From assembly GCA_021736445.1 (NCBI GenBank), contig JAIPGA010000019.1:1-35795 (forward strand): a stretch of DNA of 35,795 nucleotides, written 5' to 3'. Of this stretch, positions 15,058 to 24,266 are shown piece after piece (position 1 is the first letter of the stretch; each line of letters starts with the position of its first letter). The position numbers were made by a program, and so were the translations under genes. The notes under the pieces are model-generated. The model ran no database searches, had not been told where the DNA came from, and was given only the letters and a program-made list of their open reading frames with translations. The stretch is from Synergistales bacterium (GTDB taxonomy: Bacteria > Synergistota > Synergistia > Synergistales > Aminiphilaceae).

Positions 15058-16665
15058 ATGAAACAGCGTATCCTGGTGATCGGAGCGGGATGTGCGGGGC
15101 TCACCGCGGCTGTGGCGGCCGGGAAAGGGGGCGCCGAGGTGACGGTGATCGGGAAGGTGCCCCGTGGGTATGCTTCCTGCACCGCCTACGCCGAGGGGGT
15201 CTTCACCTTGCCCGGGAAGGGCTATACCGTGGAGGCCCACGAGGCGAAGACCCTGGAGATCGGCTGTGGGCTCAACGATCCCGAACTGGTGCGGGCGGTG
15301 GTACGGGAGAGCGAGGCGGTGCTTGAGGAGATGGCCTCCTGGGGCCTTTCTGTAGACCGCAGCGTGCCGGGCAGTGCCTCGGTCCACCACACGGCCCCCA
15401 CGGATATCCTCGGCGGCTACGGGATGGTCGATGAGCTGCAGCGTATCGCCCTGTCCCTGGGGGTGCGGTTTCTGGAAAACAGGGTGGTCACCCGTCTGGT
15501 CCGGGACGACGGGCGTATTCGAGGCGTGGAGTGCGTCCACTGGGAGACGGGACGCGCCGAGGCGCTGGGTGCGTCGGCGGTCATCCTGGCCACCGGCGGG
15601 GCGGGGCGGATCTACGCCAGGAGCGACAACCCGGCGCGGATCACCGGCGACGGCTATGCCCTGGCGCTTGAGGCCGGCGCCACCCTTCGGGATATGGAGT
15701 TTGTCCAGTTCTACCCCATGGGTATGGACGAACCGGGCTTCGGCACCTGGCTGCTGGACCTCTCGCTGATCGACATGGTGCCGCTGGTGAACCGTGAAGG
15801 AAGACGCTTTCTCAACGAGGCCATCGCTTCCTGGGGGCTTGCGAGCGGCGATGAGGCCAACTATGTGGCCCGGGCGGCCAGCTCGCAGACCATCGAACAG
15901 CTGATCCGCGGCGGCGACGAGGCCCTGCTGCACCTGGAGGAGCTCCCGCCGGAGGCATGGGAGAGCCCCCGCATGGCCACGGTGCGCCCCCTCTACCCGG
16001 CGGGGGTGGCTCCCTGGGAGTACGGCCCGGTGCACGTCCGGCCGCTGGAGCACTACATGCCCGGAGGGGTTGTGGTGGACAGCCGGGGAGCCACGGAGAT
16101 CCCCGGGCTCTTCGCCTGCGGCGAGGTGACCGGTGGGTTCGACGGCGCCGGGCGGGTCGGCGGAAACGCTCTGACAAGCAGCGTGACCCTGGGGCTCTTC
16201 GCCGGGAAGGCCTCCCTGGATGCCGCCTTCCCCCCTCCGGAGGGACTGGATCCGGAGGAAACCAGAGGGATGCTGCGGCAGTGGGAAGGGGGAACGGTCG
16301 CCCCGGAGGAGCTCAGGGGGCAGGTGCAGCAGCTCTGCACGGAGCACCTCGGGCCGGTGCGGAATCGAAGAGGGCTTGAAGATGCGCTGGCGCGTCTGGA
16401 TGATCTCAGGGAGAAGATCGCCCTGCTTGGGCCCAGAGAGCCCACCCGTCTGCTGGAAACCCTGGAGATGCGGGGCATGATCACCACCGCCCGCTGCGTG
16501 GCCGCGGCGGCGCAGGCCCGGGAGGAGAGCCGGGGCTGTCACTACAGGGAGGACAGGCCGGAACAGAGCGAGGCCTGGCGTCGGATCGTTACCCTGCGGG
16601 GCGGCGAGGGCGCGGAATGGACTGTGGGATTCCGACCGGTGGAACCCTGGAAGGCTATGGAGTAA
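15058..16665 (+). CDS. FAD-dependent oxidoreductase, fumarate reductase/L-aspartate oxidase-like flavoprotein
   Basis: This 535-aa protein starts with a dinucleotide-binding GxGxxG motif (ILVIGAGCAGLTAAVAA). It continues with the FAD/substrate domain common to fumarate reductase and succinate dehydrogenase flavoproteins and L-aspartate oxidase: ILATGGAGRIY, PGLFACGEVTGGFDGAGRVGGNALTSSVTLGLFAG, then a helical C-terminal domain. A partner iron-sulfur or cytochrome subunit is not adjacent, and no other NAD-synthesis gene is nearby. The substrate is therefore left open; NadB is one possibility. AAGGAGG 7 nt upstream selects the ATG at 15058 over the one at 15052. Terminators and hairpins flank it on both sides, suggesting it is transcribed alone. 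Confidence 0.85.
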   Translation: MKQRILVIGAGCAGLTAAVAAGKGGAEVTVIGKVPRGYASCTAYAEGVFTLPGKGYTVEAHEAKTLEIGCGLNDPELVRAVVRESEAVLEEMASWGLSVDRSVPGSASVHHTAPTDILGGYGMVDELQRIALSLGVRFLENRVVTRLVRDDGRIRGVECVHWETGRAEALGASAVILATGGAGRIYARSDNPARITGDGYALALEAGATLRDMEFVQFYPMGMDEPGFGTWLLDLSLIDMVPLVNREGRRFLNEAIASWGLASGDEANYVARAASSQTIEQLIRGGDEALLHLEELPPEAWESPRMATVRPLYPAGVAPWEYGPVHVRPLEHYMPGGVVVDSRGATEIPGLFACGEVTGGFDGAGRVGGNALTSSVTLGLFAGKASLDAAFPPPEGLDPEETRGMLRQWEGGTVAPEELRGQVQQLCTEHLGPVRNRRGLEDALARLDDLREKIALLGPREPTRLLETLEMRGMITTARCVAAAAQAREESRGCHYREDRPEQSEAWRRIVTLRGGEGAEWTVGFRPVEPWKAME

Positions 16666-16705
16666 CGGGATGTCCGGCGGTACGGCAGGGGAAGGCAGGG
16701 AGATG

Positions 16706-16739
16706 GGTTCGTCCCGGCGGGGAACCGCCGGGACGAACC
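16706..16739 (+). terminator. Strong 15-bp hairpin between the flavoprotein and LtaS-like genes
   Basis: The arms GGTTCGTCCCGGCGG (16706-16720) and CCGCCGGGACGAACC (16725-16739) are perfectly complementary around a GGAA loop. It begins 41 nt after the upstream stop. It has no T-run, so it may be a non-canonical terminator, an mRNA-stabilising element or a leader structure of the next gene. It supports placing the next start downstream of it. Confidence 0.5.
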
Positions 16740-16795
16740 TCGTGCCGTCCCTCTGGTTCCGTCGGGAGAGAGGCGATAGGAGGTCTACGAACAAG

Positions 16796-18634
16796 GTGGA
16801 GCAGGCTGTACGCTACCGGAGGTGGTTTTCCGCCGCCTTTCTCGCTGGATTTCTAGTCAAGTACAATTTCCTGTCGGTTGTGGTCTTCCACGTGCCCTAC
16901 ATGCCGGGGCTCGTGCTGAAGAACGTGATTCTTGCGATATTAATAAGCTATATACTCATTCATTCCAGTGGGAGCAGAAAAGGCCAGCTGGGCCTTCTCC
17001 TCTTTCTGGTTTTCTTTACAGCCTTCTTTTTCATGAATATCTGGTACAACCGCTACTTCGGCAACTACCTCAGCCTCAGCGATGTCCTGATGGGCGAGGG
17101 ATATATCGAACCGCGCTTCCTCTTCACCCAGATCCTTCGGGTCTACGATCCGCTCTTTGCGGCGGATCTGCTGGTATTGTGGTTCTGCAGGAAGCGTCTC
17201 AAACAGCATGCCGGCCCGTCCCGGCCCGTCCTCTCCCGCACCTGCCGGGTGGCGGGAGGGATCCTTCTGGCGGCCCTGCTTTGTGTCCAGATCACCCTGA
17301 CCAACAGGGCCCTTGGGGACGAACCGTCCATGGAGCTCTTCACACGAAGCACCTCCGGCTTTGTCAACACCTACGGTTTCCTCCCCCTCTACGTCTATGA
17401 GTATCTCTCCTTTTACCGTGAGACCGACGATGCTTCCTCTGTGGGGCCGCCCCCGACACCCACCGACCTGACTGGGGACGTGCCCCTTGAGGCCCGGCCC
17501 AACATTGTGGTGGTCCAGCTGGAGTCCTTCGACCTGCAGATGATCGGCAGGCGGCACAATGGGCGGGAGGTCACCCCCTTTCTCAACGACCTGATCAGGG
17601 AGGGGCTCTTTTTCGAGAACTTCTACGCCCAGCATGTCAACGGCAGCTTCGACGCCGAGTTCTCCTTTCTGACCTCCACCTACCCCATCAACAAGAACTA
17701 CGGCTTTACGGTGAACGATCTGAGCAGCTTCACCTCGCTGGTCAAGCTGCTCAAGGAAAAGGGCTACGCCACCGCCGCCTTCCACGCCAACGACAAACAC
17801 TTCTTCAACCGGGACAGGGCCTACGGGGAGCTGGGCTTCGACCGTTTTTTCAGCAAGGAGGATTTCTCCGCCGAGGAGTGCCGGATGCACACGGAGGCCG
17901 TCACCTTCGGGATCAACGACTACGATTTCTTCCGGCAGTCCTGTGCCGCTATCGAAGACCTCCCGGAGCCCTTCTTCGCCTTCCTGATCACCGCTACCAG
18001 CCACACACCCTTCGATTTCTACCCTCCAGCCGAACGCGTGGAGGCCTTTGAAGACATCAAAAGCGGCATCGTGCGGGACTACTTCAACTCCATCGCCTTT
18101 GTGGACAAGGCACTGGCCCTGCTGTTCGACAGGCTGGAGGAGCTGGACAGCCGCCGGGAGACCCTGGCGATCCTCTACGCCGACCACGTGTCGGGGATCG
18201 ACAAGCCGGAGTACCGGTCCAACAAGGTCTACCGGCTGGAGCGGCAGGTCAAGCCGCCGGAGAGCGTACCCCTGCTCCTGCTCCACCCGGACCTCGAGCC
18301 GGCGGTGGTGGACAGGGCCGCCACCAACGCCGATCTGGGCCCCACCATCCTGGATCTTCTGGGGGAGCGGGAGAAGCCCGAGGGGTTTCTGGGAGACTCC
18401 CTGCTGGCAGACGCCGACGAACCGGAGCTGTTCATGCACGAGAATCCCCTGGTGCTCTACAGGGGTCAGCTGTACATCGAGGTGCTCGGAAGGCTGGAGA
18501 AGATCGGCTATCTGAAGGACACAGGGAGCCGGGATATCGGTCTGCCGGATCCGGAGCAGATCATACAGACCATACGGTACAACCGGCAGCTGATCCTCCA
18601 GCGCAGGAAGGATCACGAAGAGGTGGACCTCTGA
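16796..18634 (+). CDS. LtaS-like alkaline-phosphatase-superfamily membrane protein
   Basis: This 612-aa protein has four to five membrane segments in the first ~180 residues and an extracytoplasmic sulfatase/LtaS-type domain after about residue 225. Metal and catalytic positions are recognisable: E243 in VVQLESFD, H403 in ATSHTPF, and D463/H464 in LYADH. The nucleophile, Thr in lipoteichoic-acid synthases, aligns with S284 in NGSFDAEF. In diderms such proteins usually transfer phosphoglycerol or phosphoethanolamine to glycans or lipids; the substrate here is unknown. The start is a GTG at 16796 with TAGGAGG upstream, preferred over the ATG at 16670 because a 15-bp hairpin lies between them and the intervening residues are non-hydrophobic. 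Confidence 0.85.
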   Translation: MEQAVRYRRWFSAAFLAGFLVKYNFLSVVVFHVPYMPGLVLKNVILAILISYILIHSSGSRKGQLGLLLFLVFFTAFFFMNIWYNRYFGNYLSLSDVLMGEGYIEPRFLFTQILRVYDPLFAADLLVLWFCRKRLKQHAGPSRPVLSRTCRVAGGILLAALLCVQITLTNRALGDEPSMELFTRSTSGFVNTYGFLPLYVYEYLSFYRETDDASSVGPPPTPTDLTGDVPLEARPNIVVVQLESFDLQMIGRRHNGREVTPFLNDLIREGLFFENFYAQHVNGSFDAEFSFLTSTYPINKNYGFTVNDLSSFTSLVKLLKEKGYATAAFHANDKHFFNRDRAYGELGFDRFFSKEDFSAEECRMHTEAVTFGINDYDFFRQSCAAIEDLPEPFFAFLITATSHTPFDFYPPAERVEAFEDIKSGIVRDYFNSIAFVDKALALLFDRLEELDSRRETLAILYADHVSGIDKPEYRSNKVYRLERQVKPPESVPLLLLHPDLEPAVVDRAATNADLGPTILDLLGEREKPEGFLGDSLLADADEPELFMHENPLVLYRGQLYIEVLGRLEKIGYLKDTGSRDIGLPDPEQIIQTIRYNRQLILQRRKDHEEVDL

Positions 18635-18680
18635 CAGTCCGCCTCTGCCGGACGGGAAGAACATGGAAGGAGATGGGGCA

Positions 18681-20267
18681 ATGACGCTGGTCCGCTATCT
18701 GAACGGAGCCGTAACAACCATGGACGACGCCAAACCGGAAGCCGAGGCCTTCGCCGTACGGGACGGCCTGATCGAGGTGGTGGGGAGCACCGGGGAGGTC
18801 CGCGCCGCCACCATCGATTCCACCGCTGCGGAGATCAACCTGGAGGGACGGCGGGTGATCCCCGGCATTGTGGACAGCCACCTCCATCTGCTGGCCTACG
18901 CCCTGGGCAAGCGCGCCGTGGATCTCTCGGACTGCGCCTCCATCGGCGAGGCGGTGGGGCGGCTGGAGGAGCGTGCGGTCCAGCTGGAGGATGGCGAGTG
19001 GGTGCGGGGGATCAACTTCGACCACTCCCGCTTCGCCGAGCATCGCCTCCCCCGGCGGGAGGATCTGGACCACATCGGCAACCCCGTCTTCCTCACCCGG
19101 GTCTGCCGCCACGCCCACGTGGTGAACAGCGCCGCCATGGAGCGGGCCGGCATCGAGGCGGGCCGGACGCTGCCGGAGGGAATCCAGCTGGACGATGGGG
19201 GGGAACCCACCGGGGTGATCCTGGAGACCGGGGTGGAGCTGGTGGAGTCCGCCATGCCCTCCTACCGCGACCGGCCGGAGGAAGCCAAGGACGCCCTGCT
19301 GGAGGCCATGGCGGAGTACACCTCCTGGGGGGTGACCTCGCTGAGCACCACCGCGGCGGAACACCTGGGGATCCACGAGGACATCGGCCTCTATCAGCTC
19401 CTGGAACGAGAGGGCAGGCTGCCCCTGCGGGTGACGGTGCACGGCAACGACTTCCTGCCTCTGGGAGTCCGGTCGCCCTTCGGCGGCGGGAGGGTCCGCT
19501 GGGGCGGGATGAAGCTCTTTGTGGACGGGGGGTTCTGCGCCCGTACAGCGGCCATGTCCCGGCCCTACACCTGCGACGACGACAACTGGGGCGCACTGAG
19601 CCGACCCCCCGGGGAGCTCCGCGGGACCATCCTGAAGGCCCATCGACAGGGGGTGCAGGTGGCCATGCATGTCATCGGCGATGCGGCGCTGGAGACGGTG
19701 CTGGGGATCCTGGAGGAGGCCTACAGGTATGATCCCCGGGGTCCGCGGCATCGGATCCTCCACTGCTACATCGCCTGGCCGGAACAGCGGAGGCGGCTGG
19801 CGGCGCTGCCGGTGAGCGTGGACGTGCAGCCCATCTTCGCCGCCGACGAGATGGACATCGCCGACGGCACACTGGAGCCCGCCCTTCTGGAGCACGCCTA
19901 CGCCTGGCGCTCGCTCCGGGAAGCGGGGGTCCACCTCTCGGGCAGCTCCGACAACCCGGCGGCGCTGCCCAATCCCTGGCTGGGGATCGACGCCGCCGTC
20001 AACCGGGAGCGTATCGTTGCCCGGGGGCCCGAAGGCGGCTGGCATCCCGGCGAGAAGCTCGATATCGACGAAACCATGGAGCTCTTTACCCGCAACGGTG
20101 CCTGGGCGCTTGGGCAGGAGGAGATGCTGGGCGCCATCACACCGGGGAAGTGGGCCGATTTCGCCGTCCTCCAGGACGATCCCTGGAAGGTGGACACCAG
20201 GGCGCTGAAGGACATACGGGTCTGGCGGACCTACTGCGGCGGTCGCTGTGTCTTCGCCAGGGAGTAG
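18681..20267 (+). CDS. YtcJ-like metal-dependent amidohydrolase
   Basis: This 528-aa member of the amidohydrolase_3 (YtcJ) group starts with the small beta domain (VRYLNGAVTTMDDA) and then the metal-binding PGIVDSHLHLLAY (HxH). Further expected residues are in MHVIGDAALE, HRILHCYIAW and SGSSDNPAALPNPW (Asp), and the C-terminal TPGKWADFAVLQDDP closes the beta domain. Such enzymes hydrolyse N-acyl or cyclic amide bonds, and the substrate cannot be read from the sequence. AAGGAG at 18667-18672 supports the start at 18681. It follows the LtaS-like gene by 46 nt and may be co-transcribed with it. Confidence 0.9.
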   Translation: MTLVRYLNGAVTTMDDAKPEAEAFAVRDGLIEVVGSTGEVRAATIDSTAAEINLEGRRVIPGIVDSHLHLLAYALGKRAVDLSDCASIGEAVGRLEERAVQLEDGEWVRGINFDHSRFAEHRLPRREDLDHIGNPVFLTRVCRHAHVVNSAAMERAGIEAGRTLPEGIQLDDGGEPTGVILETGVELVESAMPSYRDRPEEAKDALLEAMAEYTSWGVTSLSTTAAEHLGIHEDIGLYQLLEREGRLPLRVTVHGNDFLPLGVRSPFGGGRVRWGGMKLFVDGGFCARTAAMSRPYTCDDDNWGALSRPPGELRGTILKAHRQGVQVAMHVIGDAALETVLGILEEAYRYDPRGPRHRILHCYIAWPEQRRRLAALPVSVDVQPIFAADEMDIADGTLEPALLEHAYAWRSLREAGVHLSGSSDNPAALPNPWLGIDAAVNRERIVARGPEGGWHPGEKLDIDETMELFTRNGAWALGQEEMLGAITPGKWADFAVLQDDPWKVDTRALKDIRVWRTYCGGRCVFARE

Positions 20268-20333
20268 GTGTCGCGAGCACAGAGTATTTACGTCATAGCA
20301 TTCATTATATTAGATTCCGGGCCATCCTCCGTC

Positions 20334-20363
20334 TTGCAGAGGCCGGGCTTTTTGTGATACTAT
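20334..20363 (+). promoter_or_regulatory. Promoter of the ferredoxin gene
   Basis: A TTGCAG -35 (20334-20339), an 18-nt spacer and a TACTAT -10 (20358-20363) lie about 56 nt before the ferredoxin start. Confidence 0.5.
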
Positions 20364-20419
20364 CCACCCGGCTGTCATGTAGAGGTGTAGCCGTTACAGA
20401 ATTTTGAGGAGGGATCCCT

Positions 20420-20593
20420 ATGGCAAAAGCAGTAGTCGACAAGGATACGTGTATCGGTTGCGAAGCGTGTGTCGGTGTCTGCCCTGTTGACGCAATCTCC
20501 ATGGTGGACGGCAAGGCTGAGGTCGACGCCGATACCTGTGTGGAGTGCGGCGCCTGCGTCGCCGCCTGCCCGGTGAGCGCCATCTCCCAGTAG
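20420..20593 (+). CDS. 2[4Fe-4S] ferredoxin
   Basis: This 57-aa clostridial-type ferredoxin has two full cluster motifs, CIGCEACVGVCP (residues 11-22) and CVECGACVAACP (residues 40-51), as expected for a low-potential electron carrier in the cytoplasm of an anaerobe. A GGAGGG site lies 6 nt upstream. It has its own promoter and a strong terminator, so it is a single-gene unit. Which oxidoreductases use it cannot be told from the window. Confidence 0.95.
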   Translation: MAKAVVDKDTCIGCEACVGVCPVDAISMVDGKAEVDADTCVECGACVAACPVSAISQ

Positions 20594-20638
20594 TCGGCAA
20601 GCGCACCGTCAGGTTCTTCAGAATCTCAGGTGTCTTGG

Positions 20639-20680
20639 GAGGGTATCCGCTGCTTTTGCAGCGGATACCCTCTCTGTTTG
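20639..20680 (+). terminator. Terminator after ferredoxin
   Basis: A 15-bp perfect stem (20639-20653 with 20658-20672) with a TTTT loop is followed by a T-rich tail (TCTGTTTG). Confidence 0.85.
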
Positions 20681-20856
20681 TGTGAACGGATTCCCGGTGC
20701 TCGCGTGATAAGCGTCGGGACCGCAGATACCGCCCGGGATATCCCGTAACAGGCCAACGGTAGGGAGCGGCGCTCTCCTGTGATACACTTTCCGTATCGC
20801 AAATTTTGCAGCCCACCACGACTTTCGGGGGATAGAGCAGGAGAGGAAGCCCAAGG

Positions 20857-21969
20857 ATGCGCAAGGGTGTTCGTATTGCAGTATTGCTGATCGTCGCCGC
20901 ATCGCTCGCCGCCTTTTTCCTACTGCCGCGGAACCGGGATACCCTCACCGTGGCGATCCTGGTAGAGCACGATGAGGCGTCCTTCAACGGGCGCAAGATG
21001 CGGCAATCGCTTCTTTTCGCGATGGATCACTTCAACAGCCGTGCTGACGGTGCCCCGGTACGGTACCGACCGCTGGTGGTGCGCGGGCGATCCGCCCGGG
21101 AGGGTGTGGAGCATGCTGTCGACGCCGGTGCCGATGTCGTCATGGCGGGCTTCACCTCCGGAGAGACCGAGGCGGTCATGCGCGCCGCGTACGGTAAGGA
21201 TATCCCCTGTATCAGCCCCAGCGGCAGTTCGCCCCGGCTTGCCCAGGGCGGGGACTTCCTTTTCAGGTGTTACCACGACAGTGCGAAGCAGAGCGAACTG
21301 CTTGTCCGGGGGATCCGGAAGGAAGATCGGCCGCCCTACCTCATCGTGGCAGAGCGGGGCAACCGGTCCTACGTGGAGGAGGTTGCGGAACGCTTCGTCC
21401 AGTCTGTCGGCGAGGCGCCGCGGATGGTGTGCAGCCTGCGCGGATACGCCATCGATCGGTGGACCCTCGCTCAGATGGAGTCCCTTCCTCTCCGGGCGGC
21501 GGGGGCATTCCTCGTGCTCTCTCCCTACGCCTGTGCCGCCGCGGCGCAACAGCTCCGGGAGCGTTTCCCCGATATCACCCTCTGGTGCAGCCACTGGTCG
21601 GTCTCCCGGCGGTCGGCGCTCCTGGCCGGATCCTCCGGAACGGGGATGGAGGCCGTGGTCCCCGGGTATCTGGGGTATCGCGACAGAGGGCATCCCTTTG
21701 TACGCTTTATGGAAGAACGGTACGGGAGCCTCCCCGACCCCTTTTTCGGCGTGAAGGCCTATGACGCCATGGCCATGCTGGACGCCGCGGTCCGCAGGGT
21801 GGACGGCGACGCCCGGAAGCTGCTCCGGGGGTTGCGTTCCCTGAATGAGGTGGAATGCCTCAACGGACGCTTTCCGGTGGATGCAAACGGTGATATAAGG
21901 CGTCCCTTCTCGCGGGTTCGTCTGGAAGGGGGAAGATGGAATCATGTGGAAGAGGTGTCCGCACCGTGA
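20857..21969 (+). CDS. Type-1 periplasmic binding protein (branched-chain amino-acid-binding-like)
   Basis: This 370-aa protein has an N-terminal membrane anchor or signal (residues 6-24, VRIAVLLIVAASLAAFFLL) and then a Leu/Ile/Val-type periplasmic binding fold. It shows VAILVEHDEASFNGRKMRQSLLFAMDHFNS near the start, VVMAGFTSGETEAVM and CISPSGSS at the ligand cleft, and FVRFMEERYGSLPDPFFGVKAYDAMAML near the end. No ABC permease or ATPase gene is adjacent. Its 3' end overlaps an HD-GYP receptor gene, so it may be a sensor protein rather than a transport subunit. The ribosome-binding region AGGAGAGG lies about 11-18 nt upstream. Confidence 0.85.
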   Translation: MRKGVRIAVLLIVAASLAAFFLLPRNRDTLTVAILVEHDEASFNGRKMRQSLLFAMDHFNSRADGAPVRYRPLVVRGRSAREGVEHAVDAGADVVMAGFTSGETEAVMRAAYGKDIPCISPSGSSPRLAQGGDFLFRCYHDSAKQSELLVRGIRKEDRPPYLIVAERGNRSYVEEVAERFVQSVGEAPRMVCSLRGYAIDRWTLAQMESLPLRAAGAFLVLSPYACAAAAQQLRERFPDITLWCSHWSVSRRSALLAGSSGTGMEAVVPGYLGYRDRGHPFVRFMEERYGSLPDPFFGVKAYDAMAMLDAAVRRVDGDARKLLRGLRSLNEVECLNGRFPVDANGDIRRPFSRVRLEGGRWNHVEEVSAP

Positions 21970-24152
21970 GGCTCCGGCGGATCCTGCCCACCATCCTCTT
22001 CCTCTTCGGCGGTCTGGCGGCGGTGCTGCTGATCGTGGGCGTGGCGATGAACCTCACGGACCGCATTGCGACCTTCAGGCAGAGCGGCGACGACATGATC
22101 CGGCACGCCGCCTCCATGCTCTCCCTCCACCTTGAAGAGGTGGAAAAGGACGCCACCCTGGCCTTCCTGCAGAGCGACACCCCCCTGAACCACAGGCGCG
22201 GCGGCCACGACGAGATCCGCATCCTCGCGCTCCTCGAGGGGGGACGGGTGGTGCGGACCCTCGCCGGAGGGCTGCCCCTGGGCATCCGACTTCCCCATTC
22301 CCACATTGCCGTCGGGCAGTGGTCCCTCTCGGACCGGTTCAATCCAAAGGGGGAACCGCTGCTGGAGCGGTCCTTCCCCGTGGGCGAAGACCGCCTCCTC
22401 CATGTCGGTGTCCGTCCGGCCTTCAAGTACCTCCTGCCGGAGGTGGAGGGGTACGGGATCAGTCTGCTCGTGATCGACGAAGACGGCGACATCCTCTGGC
22501 CGGGGCCGGAACAGGAGAACGTCCCGGGATTCCTCGAACCGAGCCTCCTGCGCGGCAAGCTGGAGCGGAGCGTCATGCAGGGCAGTGGCTGGCGCTACGC
22601 GCGCCTTGCCACAGGCCGGCGTCTCTGGGTGCGCCCTGCGCCGACCAGGGTGGAAAACCTGCGGATCGTGGCCGTGTTGCCGCTGCAGGCGGTGCTCCTC
22701 TCGCTGGTGAAGCCTGTCGTGCCCCTGGTGGTCCTGCTGCTGCTGTTACTGCTGCTGCTTTGGACCTTCCTGCTGCTCTTCCGGCGCCGGATTCTCCCCG
22801 AACTGGATGGGGTGACCTCGCTGGCGGCTGTGCTGCCCTCCCGGCTGCAGGGTGTCGGCGATCCCGAGAGCATGGTGGAGGTGGTAAGGCGGTTCTCCCA
22901 GCGGTTTCGGGAGCAGCGGGGCAGGAGCTCCGTGGCGGAGGTCTCCTCCATGCTCGACGGTCTCACCGCGGCGCTGGACGCGCTGCAGCAGCAGCAGGAG
23001 GAGATCGTCTCCTACAACGAGGAGCTCAAGGGGATGAACGACGCCCTGGAGGGCACCAACAACACCCTCCGGATGCGGGAGCATGTCTGGGGCAAGACCC
23101 TGGAGGTGACCCGGGAGCTGCGGGGCGGTGCGGGACTGGGCGAGCGCGTCAACCGGGTCGCCGAGGCGGTGCGGGAGGTCTCCGGCGCCTTCGGGGTGAC
23201 CATCGATCTCCTCCGGGACGAACAGCTGATCCCCCTGGGATGGAGCGGCTACCGGGTGTATGTCCTGCCCGCTCCGGCGACACTCTACAATTCGCTGGCC
23301 GGCAAGGCCGTCCGGCAGCGCCGGGTGATCTGGGCGGAGGATGTGGAGCAGGAGGAATCCTACATGAACGAATGCCGGGAGGTGAAAAGCGAACTGGTGA
23401 TCCCCCTCGTGGAGGAGGACCTGCCCATCGGCAGCATGGAGATCGATTTCGACGAGCCGAGGGCTAGGGACGAGGAGCTCATCGAGACGCTGGATCCCGT
23501 GGCGGCCAACCTCACCGGCACACTCTACGCCGTGCGGGCCCAGGAGGAGATCAGGGCCTCCTACACCTATCTGGCCGGGCGGCTGCAGCACCTCACCTCC
23601 ATCTACCACGACGAGACGGCGGAGCACATCGACCGTGTGGGTGCCTACAGCAGGCTGCTGGCCCGGGCTCTGGGGCGGGAGGGCCGCGAGGTGGAGGACA
23701 TGGGGGTCTTCGCCAAGCTCCACGATATCGGCAAGCTCAAGGTGCCCCGGGAGATCCTCTCCAAGCCGGGACCGCTCACCGAGGAGGAGTTCGCCGTCAT
23801 CAAGATGCACCCCCAGTGGGGCGCCAAGGTGCTGGGGGAGGCCAGCTGGCTGGCCATGGCCCGTCGGATCTGCCTCTACCACCACGAGAAGTGGGACGGC
23901 AGCGGCTACCCCTACGGTCTGGCCGGCGAGGACATCCCCTGGGAGGGCCAGGTGGTGACCCTGGCCGATATCTACGACGCCCTCCGGGGAGCCCGGGCCT
24001 ACAAACCGGCCTTCTCCCACGAGAAGACGACGAAGATCATCACGGAAGGCGACGGCAGGGTGGAGCCCCATCATTTCAACCCTGTTCTGCTGGAGTATTT
24101 CCGGGAGCATCACGAACTCTTCGCCGCGGTCTACGAAAAGATCCAGGGCTAG
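21936..24152 (+). CDS. Membrane sensor with GAF and HD-GYP domains (predicted c-di-GMP phosphodiesterase)
   Basis: This 738-aa protein has membrane helix 1 (about 15-38), a periplasmic sensor region (about 40-250), helix 2 (about 255-282), and a coiled-coil linker (about 340-395, DALQQQQEEIVSYNEELKG). A GAF-like domain follows (about 400-535), then an HD-GYP domain (about 550-735). The phosphodiesterase residues are present: HDETAEHIDRV, H596/D597 in KLHDIGK, HH at 649-650, and DGSGYP at 654-659. It should hydrolyse c-di-GMP in response to a periplasmic signal. It overlaps the upstream binding-protein gene by 34 nt. GAAGGGGGA before 21936 supports this start; a GTG at 21966 overlapping the upstream stop is a possible alternative. 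Confidence 0.9.
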   Translation: MESCGRGVRTVRLRRILPTILFLFGGLAAVLLIVGVAMNLTDRIATFRQSGDDMIRHAASMLSLHLEEVEKDATLAFLQSDTPLNHRRGGHDEIRILALLEGGRVVRTLAGGLPLGIRLPHSHIAVGQWSLSDRFNPKGEPLLERSFPVGEDRLLHVGVRPAFKYLLPEVEGYGISLLVIDEDGDILWPGPEQENVPGFLEPSLLRGKLERSVMQGSGWRYARLATGRRLWVRPAPTRVENLRIVAVLPLQAVLLSLVKPVVPLVVLLLLLLLLLWTFLLLFRRRILPELDGVTSLAAVLPSRLQGVGDPESMVEVVRRFSQRFREQRGRSSVAEVSSMLDGLTAALDALQQQQEEIVSYNEELKGMNDALEGTNNTLRMREHVWGKTLEVTRELRGGAGLGERVNRVAEAVREVSGAFGVTIDLLRDEQLIPLGWSGYRVYVLPAPATLYNSLAGKAVRQRRVIWAEDVEQEESYMNECREVKSELVIPLVEEDLPIGSMEIDFDEPRARDEELIETLDPVAANLTGTLYAVRAQEEIRASYTYLAGRLQHLTSIYHDETAEHIDRVGAYSRLLARALGREGREVEDMGVFAKLHDIGKLKVPREILSKPGPLTEEEFAVIKMHPQWGAKVLGEASWLAMARRICLYHHEKWDGSGYPYGLAGEDIPWEGQVVTLADIYDALRGARAYKPAFSHEKTTKIITEGDGRVEPHHFNPVLLEYFREHHELFAAVYEKIQG

Positions 24153-24266
24153 CCGGCGCCGGATGCGGCGATGCGGTGGGGGCATCGGTGCAAAAGAGTG
24201 GTAGGATAGAGGGTGCTATTGCAATCCCCCCATTGGGGCAATCTATTCGGAGGTGATTCCAAGGTG

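Noticed and set aside
16940-18664. Long minus-strand ORF opposite the LtaS-like gene
   Set aside because: The plus-strand protein has clear catalytic motifs; the antisense frame shows no recognisable family.
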